From Arsukibacterium tuosuense (GTDB lineage Bacteria; Pseudomonadota; Gammaproteobacteria; Enterobacterales; Alteromonadaceae), in contig NZ_OBEB01000003.1 in NCBI RefSeq assembly GCF_900215315.1, positions 186,001 through 250,000 on the forward strand: DNA of 64,000 bases. The letters are read 5' to 3'. Position 1 is the first letter of the stretch, and every line of letters starts with the position of its first letter. This document shows positions 24,786 to 34,779 of the stretch, one piece after another. The notes beneath the pieces were generated by a model that saw nothing but the letters and a program-made list of their open reading frames with translations, did not search any database and was not told the DNA's origin. The position numbers were made by a program, and so were the translations under genes.

Positions 24786-27473
24786 TTAGAAATTAAAACC
24801 CGCTCTGATACCGTAGTAACGTGGCATACCAAAGCTGCCTTTACTAAAGCCTTTGCTGGTGTTGTTCCAGTACTGTACCAATTCGTCGGTGGCGTTACTG
24901 ACAAACATTTCTGCATACCAGGTCTGGCTTTGCGGTTCATACTTTAATGAGGCATTAACCATAGTGTAAGCGTCACGTTTATCTGTAATGTACTGCGCCG
25001 CTTCATCAGTTACCGCGAAGTTCATGTCATCCAGATGCTTATCCAGGTTCCAGATGGTGGTGTAGGACTTATCTTTCCAGCTCAGATTAAACCAACCGTG
25101 CACATAGCCAAAGCGGCCTAAATCAAAACTGTGGGTATAGCTGATATTAGCGGTTAACCGCGGCGTCATAGCCAGATCATTGCCTTTAAGATTGGTGGTC
25201 AGCAGAGTGTTTTCCGGATCAATGGACTCTTCATAAGATAAGTTAAACAAATATTCTGCATCGTAATCCCACTTGGTGATCCAGTCTTCGCTGACGCGGG
25301 CATGGGTCCAGGTGGCATAGCCGGTGATCCGGCCATTTTGATACGGCTTCCAGTCAAACTCAAACTCTATGCCTTTGATCGTTGAACCCGGTACGTTTTG
25401 CGTGTAATACGCAATCACCGGTTGGTTCTGAAAATCCAGCACCGGCATGCCGTTGTCATCCAGAATGGGCGCGCCATTTTCGTCTTCAACCGGCGATAAA
25501 CGCTCTACATTGCCAATGGAGCCAACAGAGGCGTACTGCATATCGGTATAGTCGGTGTAGAAAAATGCCGCTTGCAAATTCAGCGAGTTATTCAGGAAAC
25601 TTGATTTAGCGCCCAGCTCTAATGTCAGCACTTTTTCCGGATCGAACTGGGTTTCGAAGCGGCTAACCTCACCGGTCCTGTCATTCACCACTTCGAATAC
25701 ATCACCAATACCGCCGGCTTTAAAGCCTGATGCCAGATAGCTGTACAGCATGGTGTCCTGACTCAGGTTGTAGTCCAGGCCAATTCTGAAGTCATGATTG
25801 CTCCACTGGCCTTTGTTGTCATTGGCAAAATAAGACGCGTACAGCGCGGGGTCATTAAAATAGTCAACCGGTAACGCATTAAGCACGCTGCGGTTTAACC
25901 AGCCCGGCGCGCACCCATCGGCGTTCGAGCAGCGATATGTGCGGCCGCCCTTATCCTGCTTGGTCTCGTGGCTGTAGCGGTAGCCAAAGGTAGCATGTAA
26001 ATCATCACTAATATTATAAGTTGCCTGACCAAACAGGGCATAGGCGGTGGTAGAGCGGTCCAGCTGATCCCAGAATGCTTTGTCGTCCATCGGGTTATCG
26101 TAATAACCCAGGGTTTTGGTCTTCTCAAAGAAGTAATTAATACCGGTTATCCATACCAGATCGCCAAACTCGTCAGACTGCAGCTGAAGTTCTGTTGAAT
26201 AAGATGTTGCACCGGTACCTTTAAGGAAATAGATAGCGCCATCCCAGGGGTCCAGGCCGGTCTCACTGTCCTGAGCGGACGATCTTGCCATGTCCTCATA
26301 ACCCAGCTGCCATACCAGGCTTAACTCATCATTTAGATTGTAGTTTAGTGTGTTGCGCAGATAAGTAATATCCAGGTTCAGTTCCCCCGGTACGTTAACC
26401 ACCGCCTGATAAGTATTGTCACTGGGTAAAAACGACGAACAATCACCTCCAAATTCGGCCGGCCGGCCACGAAGCTGGTCACAGTTTACCAAATCCAGTG
26501 AACCGGCACTGTCGTTCACATAGTGCTGAAAAACGGTATGGTTGCTAAAGAGCCCATGTGCCGGTTGCCATAAAGTACTGATCCGAAATGAATACTCGTT
26601 AGCATTATTATAAAAATCTTTCTTGTCTGCTGGGGTAAGCGCACGCACCCGCTGTGCTTCAGGGTCGGTGCCGGCACCATCTATCCACCAGTTTTCCCGT
26701 TGTGTCACAGTAGAGCCAATACCCTGATAAGAGTCTTCAGAAATCACCGGCGCATTCAGTACTTCGGAACTCAGGCGGCGCGTATCGTACTGGTTTGGAT
26801 CCCAATAGCCTTCCAGATAAGAGTCGCGTTTTAAGCCTTTTGCCGCAACACGCACTGCAAACTCGTCACTTAGCGGAATATTGACAAAACCGCCGAGGTT
26901 TTTGCTGTTAAATCTGCCTGCCTCAGCATTAATATTACCGGCAAAACCGCTGAAATCAGGCTTGGCTGAAATAACATTAATACTGCCAACCGTAGAGTTG
27001 CGACCAAACAAGGTTCCCTGTGGCCCGCGCAGCGCTTCAACCCGCTCGACATCGTACATCAATGCCAGCGCGCCCTGCATCCGTGGCGAGTAAATACCAT
27101 CTAAGTGCACGCCAACTGCTGGATCGCCCAACTCGGTAATATTGGTAGAGCGCACTCCCCGCATCGTAATAACCGGTGCGGCCTGATCAGTGGCCATAGA
27201 AATATCAAGGCCCGGCACTAAGTCGGCGATATCTTTGACGTTATTAACCCCGCTTTGCCGCAACTGTTCTTCACTCAGTGCTGATATAGCAACCGGTGTT
27301 TCCATAAGCTTGGTTTTACGCTTAGTTGCGGTAACCGAAATTACTTCTATTGCAACGTCGTTGCCGCCAGCTTTTGTTGTTTTTTCATCTGACGCCTGCT
27401 CAGTTTCCTGCGCTACTGCCGGCAATGAAAACGCCATTAAAATGGCTATCGTAATCGTATTGAGCTTTCGCAT
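24786..27473 (-). CDS. TonB-dependent outer-membrane receptor
   Basis: The 895-residue protein has a signal peptide (MRKLNTITIAILMAFSLPAVA), a TonB box-like stretch (IEVISVTATKRK), a plug domain (ETPVAISALSEEQLRQSGV, VPGLDISMATDQAAPV, VEALRGPQGTLFGRNST) and a long beta-barrel ending in the aromatic residue of GIRAGFNF. It would import a ligand with TonB energy. Linkage to the GH3 enzyme suggests a glucan oligosaccharide, but iron or another ligand cannot be excluded. GGGAGAGG precedes the ATG. Confidence 0.92.
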   Translation of the reverse strand: MRKLNTITIAILMAFSLPAVAQETEQASDEKTTKAGGNDVAIEVISVTATKRKTKLMETPVAISALSEEQLRQSGVNNVKDIADLVPGLDISMATDQAAPVITMRGVRSTNITELGDPAVGVHLDGIYSPRMQGALALMYDVERVEALRGPQGTLFGRNSTVGSINVISAKPDFSGFAGNINAEAGRFNSKNLGGFVNIPLSDEFAVRVAAKGLKRDSYLEGYWDPNQYDTRRLSSEVLNAPVISEDSYQGIGSTVTQRENWWIDGAGTDPEAQRVRALTPADKKDFYNNANEYSFRISTLWQPAHGLFSNHTVFQHYVNDSAGSLDLVNCDQLRGRPAEFGGDCSSFLPSDNTYQAVVNVPGELNLDITYLRNTLNYNLNDELSLVWQLGYEDMARSSAQDSETGLDPWDGAIYFLKGTGATSYSTELQLQSDEFGDLVWITGINYFFEKTKTLGYYDNPMDDKAFWDQLDRSTTAYALFGQATYNISDDLHATFGYRYSHETKQDKGGRTYRCSNADGCAPGWLNRSVLNALPVDYFNDPALYASYFANDNKGQWSNHDFRIGLDYNLSQDTMLYSYLASGFKAGGIGDVFEVVNDRTGEVSRFETQFDPEKVLTLELGAKSSFLNNSLNLQAAFFYTDYTDMQYASVGSIGNVERLSPVEDENGAPILDDNGMPVLDFQNQPVIAYYTQNVPGSTIKGIEFEFDWKPYQNGRITGYATWTHARVSEDWITKWDYDAEYLFNLSYEESIDPENTLLTTNLKGNDLAMTPRLTANISYTHSFDLGRFGYVHGWFNLSWKDKSYTTIWNLDKHLDDMNFAVTDEAAQYITDKRDAYTMVNASLKYEPQSQTWYAEMFVSNATDELVQYWNNTSKGFSKGSFGMPRYYGIRAGFNF

Positions 27474-27670
27474 GTCTAACCCTCTCCCAAGTGTGCTTTG
27501 TTTTTTTGCAGGTATAACTATCCTGCTGTTGTTATTTTTTTAAGCACTTTAGTCTGGTCATCTAAGCAAAGGCTATATCATTTCGGTAAAGCGAACCGCT
27601 GGTAATACAACCCGATATTTCTGCTATGGGAAGGGGGGCGAGCGTAGCAGAGGCAGTAAATAACTCAAAG

Positions 27671-27706
27671 AAAACGCCGCTCAGGTTACAAACCGGGGCA
27701 GCGTTG
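27671..27706 (-). terminator. Probable terminator of the copper ATPase gene
   Basis: On the minus strand AACGCTGCCCCGGTTTGTAA folds with CCTGAGCGGCGTTTTC (imperfect stem, GGTT/AACC core) and ends in a T-run. It resembles a degenerate copy of the two terminators at 12438 and 20155. The rest of the 302-bp spacer 27474-27775 holds only the TonB-receptor upstream region. Confidence 0.5.
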
Positions 27707-27775
27707 TTGTGTCTATTGGCGTCGGGTATCAAGCAAAGCACGGATATGCACCGGACCAACAGGCATGCCTGAAAA

Positions 27776-30133
27776 TCATTCTTTTTTGCTGTCTGAGTTT
27801 AACGTAATAACCCGCAGCCGCAGCGCGTTAGCAATAACGCTGACTGACGACAATGACATCGCTGCCGCGGCAATAATCGGTGATAACAATATCCCAACAA
27901 AGGGATACAGCACGCCGGCTGCAATGGGTATGCCTGCTGCGTTATAGAAAAAGGCAAAAAACAAATTCTGGCGGATATTGCGCATGGTCGCCAAAGATAA
28001 AGCCCGGGCTTCAACTATGCCCATCAAGTTACCCCTTAGCAAGGTGATACCTGCACTCTCGATGGCGACATCGGTGCCGGTTCCCATTGCTACGCCAACA
28101 TCAGCGGTTGCCAGCGCCGGTGCATCATTCACGCCATCGCCGGCCATTAACACTATCCGCCCTTCGTCTTTCAGGCGTTGAATAATCTTGCCTTTATCTT
28201 CAGGCAGCACTTCCGCTTCAACCTCGTCGATATGAAGTTTACGGGCCACCGCTTCTGCTGAAGTACGGTTATCACCCGTTAGCATCACCACCCGGATCCC
28301 GTCCTTTTGCAGCGCCGAAATAGCGGCCGCAGTGGTTGTTTTAATGGGGTCCGCAATGGCCAGCACACCAGCCACTTTGCCCTCTACCGCGGCGAAAATA
28401 ACCGTTGCGCCGTCCATCCGTAGCTGCTCAGCTTCATCATCAAAGCCAGTGGTATCGACGTTTTCCGCCTGCATCAACAAACGGTTACCCAGCAATACCC
28501 GCTGGCCATCAATGCTGCCGCTAACCCCTTTACCATTGGGGGAATCAAAGTTTGCTGCGTCTGGCGGTGTCAGATTTAACTCTTTTGCTTTTTCCAGGAT
28601 CGCCTGAGCCAACGGGTGCTCACTGTGTTTTTCGAGCCCAGCGGCTAACAGCATTAAACTCTGTTCGGTAAAGCCTTCGACGGGCACCAGTTTAGTTAAC
28701 TGGGGCTTTCCTTCGGTCAGGGTGCCGGTCTTATCCACTACCACAGTGTCGACCTTTTCCAACCGCTCCAGCGCTTCGGCATCGCGGATCAGCACCCCAC
28801 TTTGCGCCCCCCGCCCGATACCCACCATAATTGACATTGGCGTGGCTAAACCCAAGGCACAAGGACAGGCAATAATCAGCACACTGACCGCGGCGATAAG
28901 GCCATAGGTCAGCGCAGGTGCTGGCCCCAGCAGCGACCAGGTAACAAAGGCAATCAGGGCAATAACGATAACAACAGGCACGAACCATCCCGCTACTTTA
29001 TCGGCCAGCCCCTGAATAGGCGCACGACTGCGCTGAGCACTGGCGACCATCTGGACAATCCGGGATAACATGGTATCGCGGCCCACTTTATCGGCGCGCA
29101 TAATAAAGCTGCCTTGCTGGTTAATGCTGCCACCAATTACCAAAGCCCCCACTTCTTTTTTGACTGCCAGTGGCTCGCCGGTGACCATAGATTCATCGAC
29201 ATTTGAGCGGCCCTCAAGCACCTCGCCATCTAACGGTATTTTGTCGCCTGGGCGCACTCTGAGCCGATCCCCAACCTTTACCTGCTCCAGGGCGACGTCA
29301 GTTTCAGCCCCTTGCTCATCTAATCTGCGCGCGCTGGCCGGAGAGAGCCCGAGCAGGGCTTTAATCGCGCCCGAGGTTTTCTCTCTGGCTCGCAGCTCCA
29401 ACACTTGCCCCAGCAACACCAGCACCACGATGACAGCGGCTGCTTCGAAATACACCGCCACTAAACCGTCTGCCAGACGAAAAGTAGCGGGGAACACCTG
29501 AGGTGCCAGGGTCGCTACCAAACTATAAATCAGCGATACACCGGTACCGACAGCAATTAAGGTAAACATATTCAGGTTGCGACTAACGACCGATTTCCAA
29601 CCCCTGACAAAGAAAGGCCAGCCACACCAAAGCACAACGGGAGTGGCCAGCGCCAGCTGGATCCAATTAGAAAGCTGCGGCGAGACAATATGGTCAAGGC
29701 CAATTAAATGGCCGCCCATTTCCAGCATAAATACCGGCAGGGTTAACACCAGGCCAATCCAGAAACGGCGGGTCATATCCTGCAGCTCTGCAGAGGGCCC
29801 GTCTTGCAGGGTGACTTCTTCTGGCTCCAGCGCCATACCACAGATTGGGCAGTCACCGGGGCTCTGCTGCCGTACTTCCGGGTGCATCGGACAAGTGTAA
29901 GTTGTGCCTGCAGGCATTGGCTCCGCTGGCTTATTCTCTGGGTTCAGGAATTGATCAGGGTTTGCCTCGAACTTTGTCTGACAGCGTACTGAGCAAAAAT
30001 ACCATCTGGTCCCGCGAAGTTCGCTATGATACTTCGCGCTCTGCGTTTCAACTGACATACCGCACACAGGATCCTTTGCAGTCTCGTTGCGTTGTTCAGC
30101 GTCCCGTTTATAGTCCTGTTGCTCTTCTGTCAT
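27776..30133 (-). CDS. Copper/heavy-metal P1B-type ATPase with YHS and HMBD domains
   Basis: The 785-residue inner-membrane exporter has, in order, a YHS domain ([19 protein letters not shown]), a heavy-metal binding domain ([20 protein letters not shown]), eight membrane helices, the actuator TGEP, the metal-gate CPC ([13 protein letters not shown]), the phosphorylation site DKTGTLTEG and the hinge [10 protein letters not shown]. The layout is of the copper/silver type. It lacks an HMA MxCxxC domain. The start at 30133 follows GGGAG; an upstream ATG at 30178 has no site. It is a lone gene, so its regulator is elsewhere. Confidence 0.92.
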   Translation of the reverse strand: MTEEQQDYKRDAEQRNETAKDPVCGMSVETQSAKYHSELRGTRWYFCSVRCQTKFEANPDQFLNPENKPAEPMPAGTTYTCPMHPEVRQQSPGDCPICGMALEPEEVTLQDGPSAELQDMTRRFWIGLVLTLPVFMLEMGGHLIGLDHIVSPQLSNWIQLALATPVVLWCGWPFFVRGWKSVVSRNLNMFTLIAVGTGVSLIYSLVATLAPQVFPATFRLADGLVAVYFEAAAVIVVLVLLGQVLELRAREKTSGAIKALLGLSPASARRLDEQGAETDVALEQVKVGDRLRVRPGDKIPLDGEVLEGRSNVDESMVTGEPLAVKKEVGALVIGGSINQQGSFIMRADKVGRDTMLSRIVQMVASAQRSRAPIQGLADKVAGWFVPVVIVIALIAFVTWSLLGPAPALTYGLIAAVSVLIIACPCALGLATPMSIMVGIGRGAQSGVLIRDAEALERLEKVDTVVVDKTGTLTEGKPQLTKLVPVEGFTEQSLMLLAAGLEKHSEHPLAQAILEKAKELNLTPPDAANFDSPNGKGVSGSIDGQRVLLGNRLLMQAENVDTTGFDDEAEQLRMDGATVIFAAVEGKVAGVLAIADPIKTTTAAAISALQKDGIRVVMLTGDNRTSAEAVARKLHIDEVEAEVLPEDKGKIIQRLKDEGRIVLMAGDGVNDAPALATADVGVAMGTGTDVAIESAGITLLRGNLMGIVEARALSLATMRNIRQNLFFAFFYNAAGIPIAAGVLYPFVGILLSPIIAAAAMSLSSVSVIANALRLRVITLNSDSKKE

Positions 30134-30521
30134 GGTGATCTCCCTTTTTTCTGTCGGCATAACCCTAAACAGCATCAATCAAATAGAGAATAGCTTAGTA
30201 ACTGAGGTCAGGGGTGTGTTTAGCATCTCGTCGCAGATTGCCAGAAGAATTCATCATAGTAGTTACTTTCGGCTCAGTGACTCTACCTTGCGAACACTTT
30301 TTGATCTGTTCGCTTGCCGACATAGAGAAGTAAACTGATCAATGTTTGCTATCGCACAGAGGTGTGAGCCTTTAATGGCTATCGTCAAGCACCCCCCACT
30401 TAGCACAGCATAGCTGCCGCGACCCTTGTCCTGCCGGCTCGCTTATTTAAAGGAGGTTATTCAGAATTTAACCCACGCACGTTGTTGCGGAGGCAGTTAT
30501 AAGAGCCGGCAACCGCTGTTA
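30134..30521. other. 388-bp intergenic region upstream of the P-type ATPase gene
   Basis: No ORF with coding character was found. GCGAACA (30290-30296) and TGTTCGC (30307-30313) form a 7-bp inverted repeat with a 10-bp spacer, about 160 bp upstream of the ATPase start; it could be an operator. No canonical CueR dyad (ACCTTCC-N7-GGAAGGT) is visible. Confidence 0.35.
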
Positions 30522-30941
30522 TTATTCACCCTGTAACGTAATAACCAAGGTTCTGCTACCGGCATGGTTGCGGTGCTCGCACAAATATATGCCCTGCCAG
30601 GTGCTCAGATTCAGGCTACCGCCGGTGATGGGAATGGTTACACTGCTGCCAAGCAAGCTACTTTTCAGGTGCGCTGGCATATCATCACTGCCCTCACAGG
30701 TGTGGATATAATAAGGCTCGTTTTCAGGTACTGCTCTGTTAAAAAACTGCTCAAAATCCTGGCGGACGGTCGGGTCCGCATTTTCATTGATGGTTAACGA
30801 TGCAGAGCTGTGCTTAATAAAAACGTGGCAAATACCAACAGAAAAGTCATTCAGCTCGGGTAATTGACGGAGTATTTCATTAGTTATCAAGTGAAAGCCG
30901 CGCGCTCTTGCCTTTAATGACAACTCTTTTTGCAACCACAT
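30522..30941 (-). CDS. yjbQ: YjbQ/UPF0047 family protein
   Basis: The 139-residue protein matches E. coli YjbQ in length and pattern: MWLQKELSLKARARGFHLIT, HSSASLTINENADPTVRQD, EGSDDMPAHLKSSLLG, GTWQGI-like STWQGIYLCEHR and the ending TLQGE. The conserved His and Asp residues suggest a metal site. Family members can show weak thiamine-phosphate synthase activity, but the true role is unclear. GAGG precedes the ATG by 7 nt. It stands alone. Confidence 0.92.
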   Translation of the reverse strand: MWLQKELSLKARARGFHLITNEILRQLPELNDFSVGICHVFIKHSSASLTINENADPTVRQDFEQFFNRAVPENEPYYIHTCEGSDDMPAHLKSSLLGSSVTIPITGGSLNLSTWQGIYLCEHRNHAGSRTLVITLQGE

Positions 30942-31146
30942 CGTGTTTCCTCTTATTTTTAACGATAAGTGCTTACCACAACATCAGCACGATATAAGGA
31001 CAATATCAGCACAAACGCCGCCAGTATTGTTAAATAACAAAAACGGTAATGTTATGGTTTTTTCTGTTGCTGAAGCAAGCGCAAAATGGGAATTCAGCCG
31101 GTCAAGCGCTACACTATAGCAATATTTTGTTTTAACGGATGATATT

Positions 31147-31785
31147 ATGCGTATTGCTTTAATGTTGATTTTCCTGATTTTTATGCCTTCGGTTGCGTTC
31201 ACAGCTGAACATCAGCATAGCTATATCGGTAACCATGGTATGGTTTTATTTGCAGCAGATGATATTCTGCTGGCGTCACATTTACCGCTATATCAGCCTC
31301 CGCATAATTATCAATTAATTTATCAACTGACATTACCAGCCAAAGCGCAGCAGGCAGTGCTCGATTATTTGGGCACAGAGAAACAGCTGACGTTGCTGCC
31401 AGAGCAATTTGACTTACAAAAGCTGATAAACGGTGAGAATTTTACTGCCCGGGCGGCAGTGTATTATGACCACTTTGAGCGCAACGGCCGGGTCTGGTTT
31501 GAGGATATTCCGGTAAGGTTTGCCCGCCAGCTTTACAAGCGGCCGATAAATCAGCCCGGCAGTGCTACCGAAGCGCGCTATGACGTCGTTAAAATTAACC
31601 AGAGCTACTTTTTAATTCACCAGATCGCTGCCAAGCCAAGTTACGACCAGATCCTGCGAACTGAGCAAGCACCTCCACAGCCGTTAGTTTTAAAGGCACC
31701 AGCGGACATAACAGCCATACAGCAACTTAATGCTATGGGCATTCAGGCCACCGAGGTGTATCTGGACACCGCAGATTTTCAATAG
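31147..31785 (+). CDS. Secreted protein of unknown function
   Basis: The 212-residue protein has a signal peptide (MRIALMLIFLIFMPSVAFTA) and a His-rich mature start (EHQHSYIGNHGMVLFAADD), followed by LLASHLPLYQPPHNYQLIYQL. These short His motifs are conserved-looking and might bind metal, but no named family is assigned. The rest is a mixed alpha/beta pattern with VWFEDIPVRFARQLY. It is a single gene on the plus strand with a convergent small gene 20 bp beyond it. Confidence 0.65.
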   Translation: MRIALMLIFLIFMPSVAFTAEHQHSYIGNHGMVLFAADDILLASHLPLYQPPHNYQLIYQLTLPAKAQQAVLDYLGTEKQLTLLPEQFDLQKLINGENFTARAAVYYDHFERNGRVWFEDIPVRFARQLYKRPINQPGSATEARYDVVKINQSYFLIHQIAAKPSYDQILRTEQAPPQPLVLKAPADITAIQQLNAMGIQATEVYLDTADFQ

Positions 31786-31805
31786 CGGTTAGCTGCTTAT
31801 CACTC

Positions 31806-32105
31806 TTACTGCATAAAAAGTAAATAGGCTGCAGCGAGCAGAGCCCGTTGCTGCTCGCTACCATCATCAACGGTTGCAATGGTATGGCCTGACAGACTTA
31901 CCACGCGCTGACCTTCAATCCGTAACAGTGGTGAACCTTTTTGACGAAAAACAACGCCGTGCTCTACCTCCGCTAACAGCTGCCCTTGCAGATTTAACAG
32001 TTTGTTGTCTTCAATAGCGGCAATAGCTTGTCCCTGATGGTTCAGGATTTGTAGGCCGGATAATGACAGCAAAAGCTGCCCCTGCAGGTTTTTCAGCTCG
32101 GTCAT
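31806..32105 (-). CDS. Small protein of 16-residue beta repeats
   Basis: The 99-residue protein consists of about four and a half tandem 16-residue units: NLQGQLLLSLSGLQIL, NHQGQAIAAIEDNKLL, NLQGQLLAEVEHGVVF and RQKGSPLLRIEGQRVV, then SLSGHTIATVDDG. Each has Gly at position 4 and alternating hydrophobics, so each unit is probably a beta-hairpin. The pattern recalls four-fold beta-flower proteins. The tail RALLAAAYLLFM is hydrophobic. There is no signal peptide. CAGGAG precedes the ATG. Function unknown. Confidence 0.65.
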   Translation of the reverse strand: MTELKNLQGQLLLSLSGLQILNHQGQAIAAIEDNKLLNLQGQLLAEVEHGVVFRQKGSPLLRIEGQRVVSLSGHTIATVDDGSEQQRALLAAAYLLFMQ

Positions 32106-32222
32106 ACCGTCACTCCTGAACTATTCATTAGTTGTATAAATGCTATTCAATATTGTCTGTAATCATACTGCAATCTGTCGTTATTAAACTCGTCTCACTT
32201 TGTATTTAGACAGTAAAGTTCA

Positions 32223-33926
32223 GTGAAAACGACTCATTTAAACCAACAAACTAATATAGATTCACTATTTACTCAACTGGAACAATTGTGTCTGGCTGAA
32301 TATGACATTCAAGTCTCTGCTAATAAAATGCGCGATGATCCGCAGTATCGCCAGTTGGTGGTGCTGGAGCTAAGCCAGCTACAGGACGCAAAGCTGAGCA
32401 CACTGTTGCAGGCTATTGACTCTGCACTTAAACCAACGACGTCACCAACCCAGGCCCCAGCAACAAAGCAAGTAACACAACCGGCTAAGAACCGTTGGCT
32501 TATTGCGGCAGGTGTTCTTGCCCTGACATTGGTTGGTGCCGGCAGTTGGTTCTATACCAGCCAGCCAACAATTAAAACGGCTAATGCAGAGCCGACGGTT
32601 AAAACATCACCGGTAACGGCATCAGCATCAGTTTCTGTGCAACCTGCTGCAGAGCCGGCAATTCGCCAACTACCCGCTGAGCTGGTGCTGCGGGTTCATG
32701 GTTCCAACACCGTAGGTGAGAAGCTTGCTCCTGCTTTACTGGAAGCATTTTTTAACAGTCAACAAGCAACTGAACTTTCCTGGCAACAACAGGGGTCAGC
32801 GGTCGAAAACTTGCTAAATTTATCATTAGCTGCGAAACCGGTAGCCGTGCAGCTGCATGCTCATGGTTCCAGTACGGCATTTAAAGATTTAGCGACTGCT
32901 AAAGCTGATGTCGGCATGTCATCACGCCGCATCACGGCAGATGAAGTTCGCAAATTGCAACCGGCGCTGGGCGACCTGAGTAAAATTGGTAATGAACATA
33001 TCGTGGCGATGGATGGCTTAGCCATAATCGTTAACCAGAACAATTCGTTAAAAGCGATTTCTACTGAGACCCTGGCAAAGATATTTTCGGGTGAAATAAA
33101 TCGCTGGTCACAACTTGGCGGTGTCGATCAACCGATTGTCGTGTTGGCCAGGGATGATCAGTCAGGCACTTACGACACGTTTAAAACATTGGTGCTGCAA
33201 AAACATGGCAAAACATTAAGTGAGCAGGCACAACGCTTTGAGTCCAGTTCAGAGCTATCTGTCAGTGTTTCGCAGAATGAAGCCGCAATTGGCTTTATCG
33301 GGCTTAATTACATTTCTTACAACAAAGCGTTGGCGATTTCAGAGGGCGCTGACAGTATGCCCATCTATCCGACCCGCTTTACCGTAAGCACCGAAGATTA
33401 CGCATTATCCCGCCGCCTTTATTTATACACGCCCACTGCAGCCTCTCAGTTGGCAAAAGACTTTGCCCAATTTGCAATTTCTGATGAGGGACAGCAATTG
33501 GTCGAGCAAACCGGTCTTATTTCACAAAACATTCGGGTTGAGCAGGTTTTTCCTGCCGAGGGTGTACCTGCAAGTTATAACAACTATGCGCGTCAGGGCC
33601 AGCGTCTGTCACTCAACTTCCGCTTTAACTACGGCGAAAATGAACTGGATAACAAAGGGAAGCGTGATTTGGAACGGTTGATCCGCTTTATGGAGAATAA
33701 CCGGGGCCGCCGTCTGGTACTTATGGGTTTCTCAGATGCGGTTGGCGCGGTTGCTAAAAACGCTGAACTTGCACTTCGTCGTGCAAAAGCAGTAGAGCGG
33801 GAGCTGAATGCCAGAGGGATAGCGGTTGTCGCCGTAGAGAGTTACGGTGAACTACTGCCGGTTGCAAATAATGACACGGACGCCGGGCGTGAACGTAACC
33901 GCCGGGTAGAAGTCTGGGTGCTGTAA
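32223..33926 (+). CDS. Inner-membrane-anchored PstS-like binding protein fused to an OmpA domain
   Basis: This 567-residue protein has a cytoplasmic helical N-terminus of about 90 residues and a single membrane helix (WLIAAGVLALTLVGAGSWF). A linker leads to a type 2 periplasmic phosphate-binding-like domain (LRVHGSNTVGEKLAP, DVGMSSRRIT, IFSGEINRW, RDDQSGTYDTFK). The end is an OmpA peptidoglycan-binding domain (FNYGENELDN, LMGFSD, AELALRRAKAVE, ERNRRVEVWVL). It could hold a bound anion or ligand near peptidoglycan. The first codon is GTG at 32223 with only a weak ribosome site. The gene 27 bp downstream is probably co-transcribed. Confidence 0.85.
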   Translation: MKTTHLNQQTNIDSLFTQLEQLCLAEYDIQVSANKMRDDPQYRQLVVLELSQLQDAKLSTLLQAIDSALKPTTSPTQAPATKQVTQPAKNRWLIAAGVLALTLVGAGSWFYTSQPTIKTANAEPTVKTSPVTASASVSVQPAAEPAIRQLPAELVLRVHGSNTVGEKLAPALLEAFFNSQQATELSWQQQGSAVENLLNLSLAAKPVAVQLHAHGSSTAFKDLATAKADVGMSSRRITADEVRKLQPALGDLSKIGNEHIVAMDGLAIIVNQNNSLKAISTETLAKIFSGEINRWSQLGGVDQPIVVLARDDQSGTYDTFKTLVLQKHGKTLSEQAQRFESSSELSVSVSQNEAAIGFIGLNYISYNKALAISEGADSMPIYPTRFTVSTEDYALSRRLYLYTPTAASQLAKDFAQFAISDEGQQLVEQTGLISQNIRVEQVFPAEGVPASYNNYARQGQRLSLNFRFNYGENELDNKGKRDLERLIRFMENNRGRRLVLMGFSDAVGAVAKNAELALRRAKAVERELNARGIAVVAVESYGELLPVANNDTDAGRERNRRVEVWVL

Positions 33927-33953
33927 GCACCTTTAATTACAGGAGAGCGAGCA

Positions 33954-34601
33954 ATGTACCGCATTTTAACTGACGTTAATAACCTGCAGCACGTGTTCAG
34001 TGCATTCAGCGCTAACGAAGCGTTGATAGTAAAGTACAATATTCAACGCGTATTTGTGCAGTTAAAAATTCCGTCAGCGGCGCTACTGGCGCAAATGCAT
34101 TCTGAAGGTCTTAGCCTTAGTGCGTTTGAGGAAACTAAAACGTCAGATACAGAGTTACAGCACAGCTCTGACAGCGTATTGCGCGCTCACCTTGCAACCT
34201 TATTTCTGGTAGAAAAACAGCTATTTGCGGCAATGTCTATGTTGACGTTATCGCAACAGGTTGAGGTTCGGGACTTGCTGGAGACGCTAAGTGAACACCT
34301 GCGTTTACCGTCAGAAACCTTATTACAACGGATGGCAGAAGAAGGTCTTACCCTGGAAAAACTGGGTGTTGTGGCTAAACCAGCCGATAAACTGGGACAG
34401 ATCAGAGCGAAGTTACAAGCAGCTGCAGTAACTGAAGCAACTGAAGCAACTGAAGCAAAACATAAATCAGTGGCAGAAATTAAAGAGCGCCTTGCTGCGC
34501 TGCATATCAGTAGCCGCTCGCCACAGCAAAATGAAAGCCACGAGGATAAGAATATTATTCATCTGAAAACAATTCAGGAACGAGTGTCAGGCAGTCGCTA
34601 G
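33954..34601 (+). CDS. Cytoplasmic helical protein with an internal duplication, unknown
   Basis: The 215-residue protein lacks a signal peptide. It contains two related segments, VQLKIPSAALLAQMHSEGLS and SEHLRLPSETLLQRMAEEGL, about 75 residues apart, suggesting duplication of a helical unit. A TEATEATEA stretch (DNA repeat of ACTGAAGCA near 34430-34458) separates them from a charged tail. AGGAG lies 9 nt before the ATG. It follows the PBP-OmpA gene in the same direction and may act with that protein's cytoplasmic N-terminus, which is speculation. Confidence 0.6.
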   Translation: MYRILTDVNNLQHVFSAFSANEALIVKYNIQRVFVQLKIPSAALLAQMHSEGLSLSAFEETKTSDTELQHSSDSVLRAHLATLFLVEKQLFAAMSMLTLSQQVEVRDLLETLSEHLRLPSETLLQRMAEEGLTLEKLGVVAKPADKLGQIRAKLQAAAVTEATEATEAKHKSVAEIKERLAALHISSRSPQQNESHEDKNIIHLKTIQERVSGSR

Positions 34602-34779
34602 TTTGACTGGCTTTTTATGATCAGTGCCAAACTGGTTGGCTCAACTAAAAAAGTCGCAAACCTCATGCATAAATATTTCTAATGCTTTTGCTGTAATTTA
34701 TCTCGTCTATCTTACACAGAACTGTCACCTTCAGCTTGTATTCTTATCCGCAGTTAAAACAAACCTGGTGGGACTTAAA

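Noticed and set aside
30170-30260. CueR-type promoter for the P-type ATPase
   Set aside because: GACCT...AGCT near the right place is not a proper dyad and no convincing 19-bp-spaced promoter could be read.
34430-34460. ACTGAAGCA triplicate as a CRISPR or regulatory repeat
   Set aside because: It lies in frame within a gene and only encodes a TEA repeat.
34624-34779. N-terminal extension of the small secreted protein at 34780
   Set aside because: It would bury a good signal peptide, and the ATG at 34780 has its own ribosome site.
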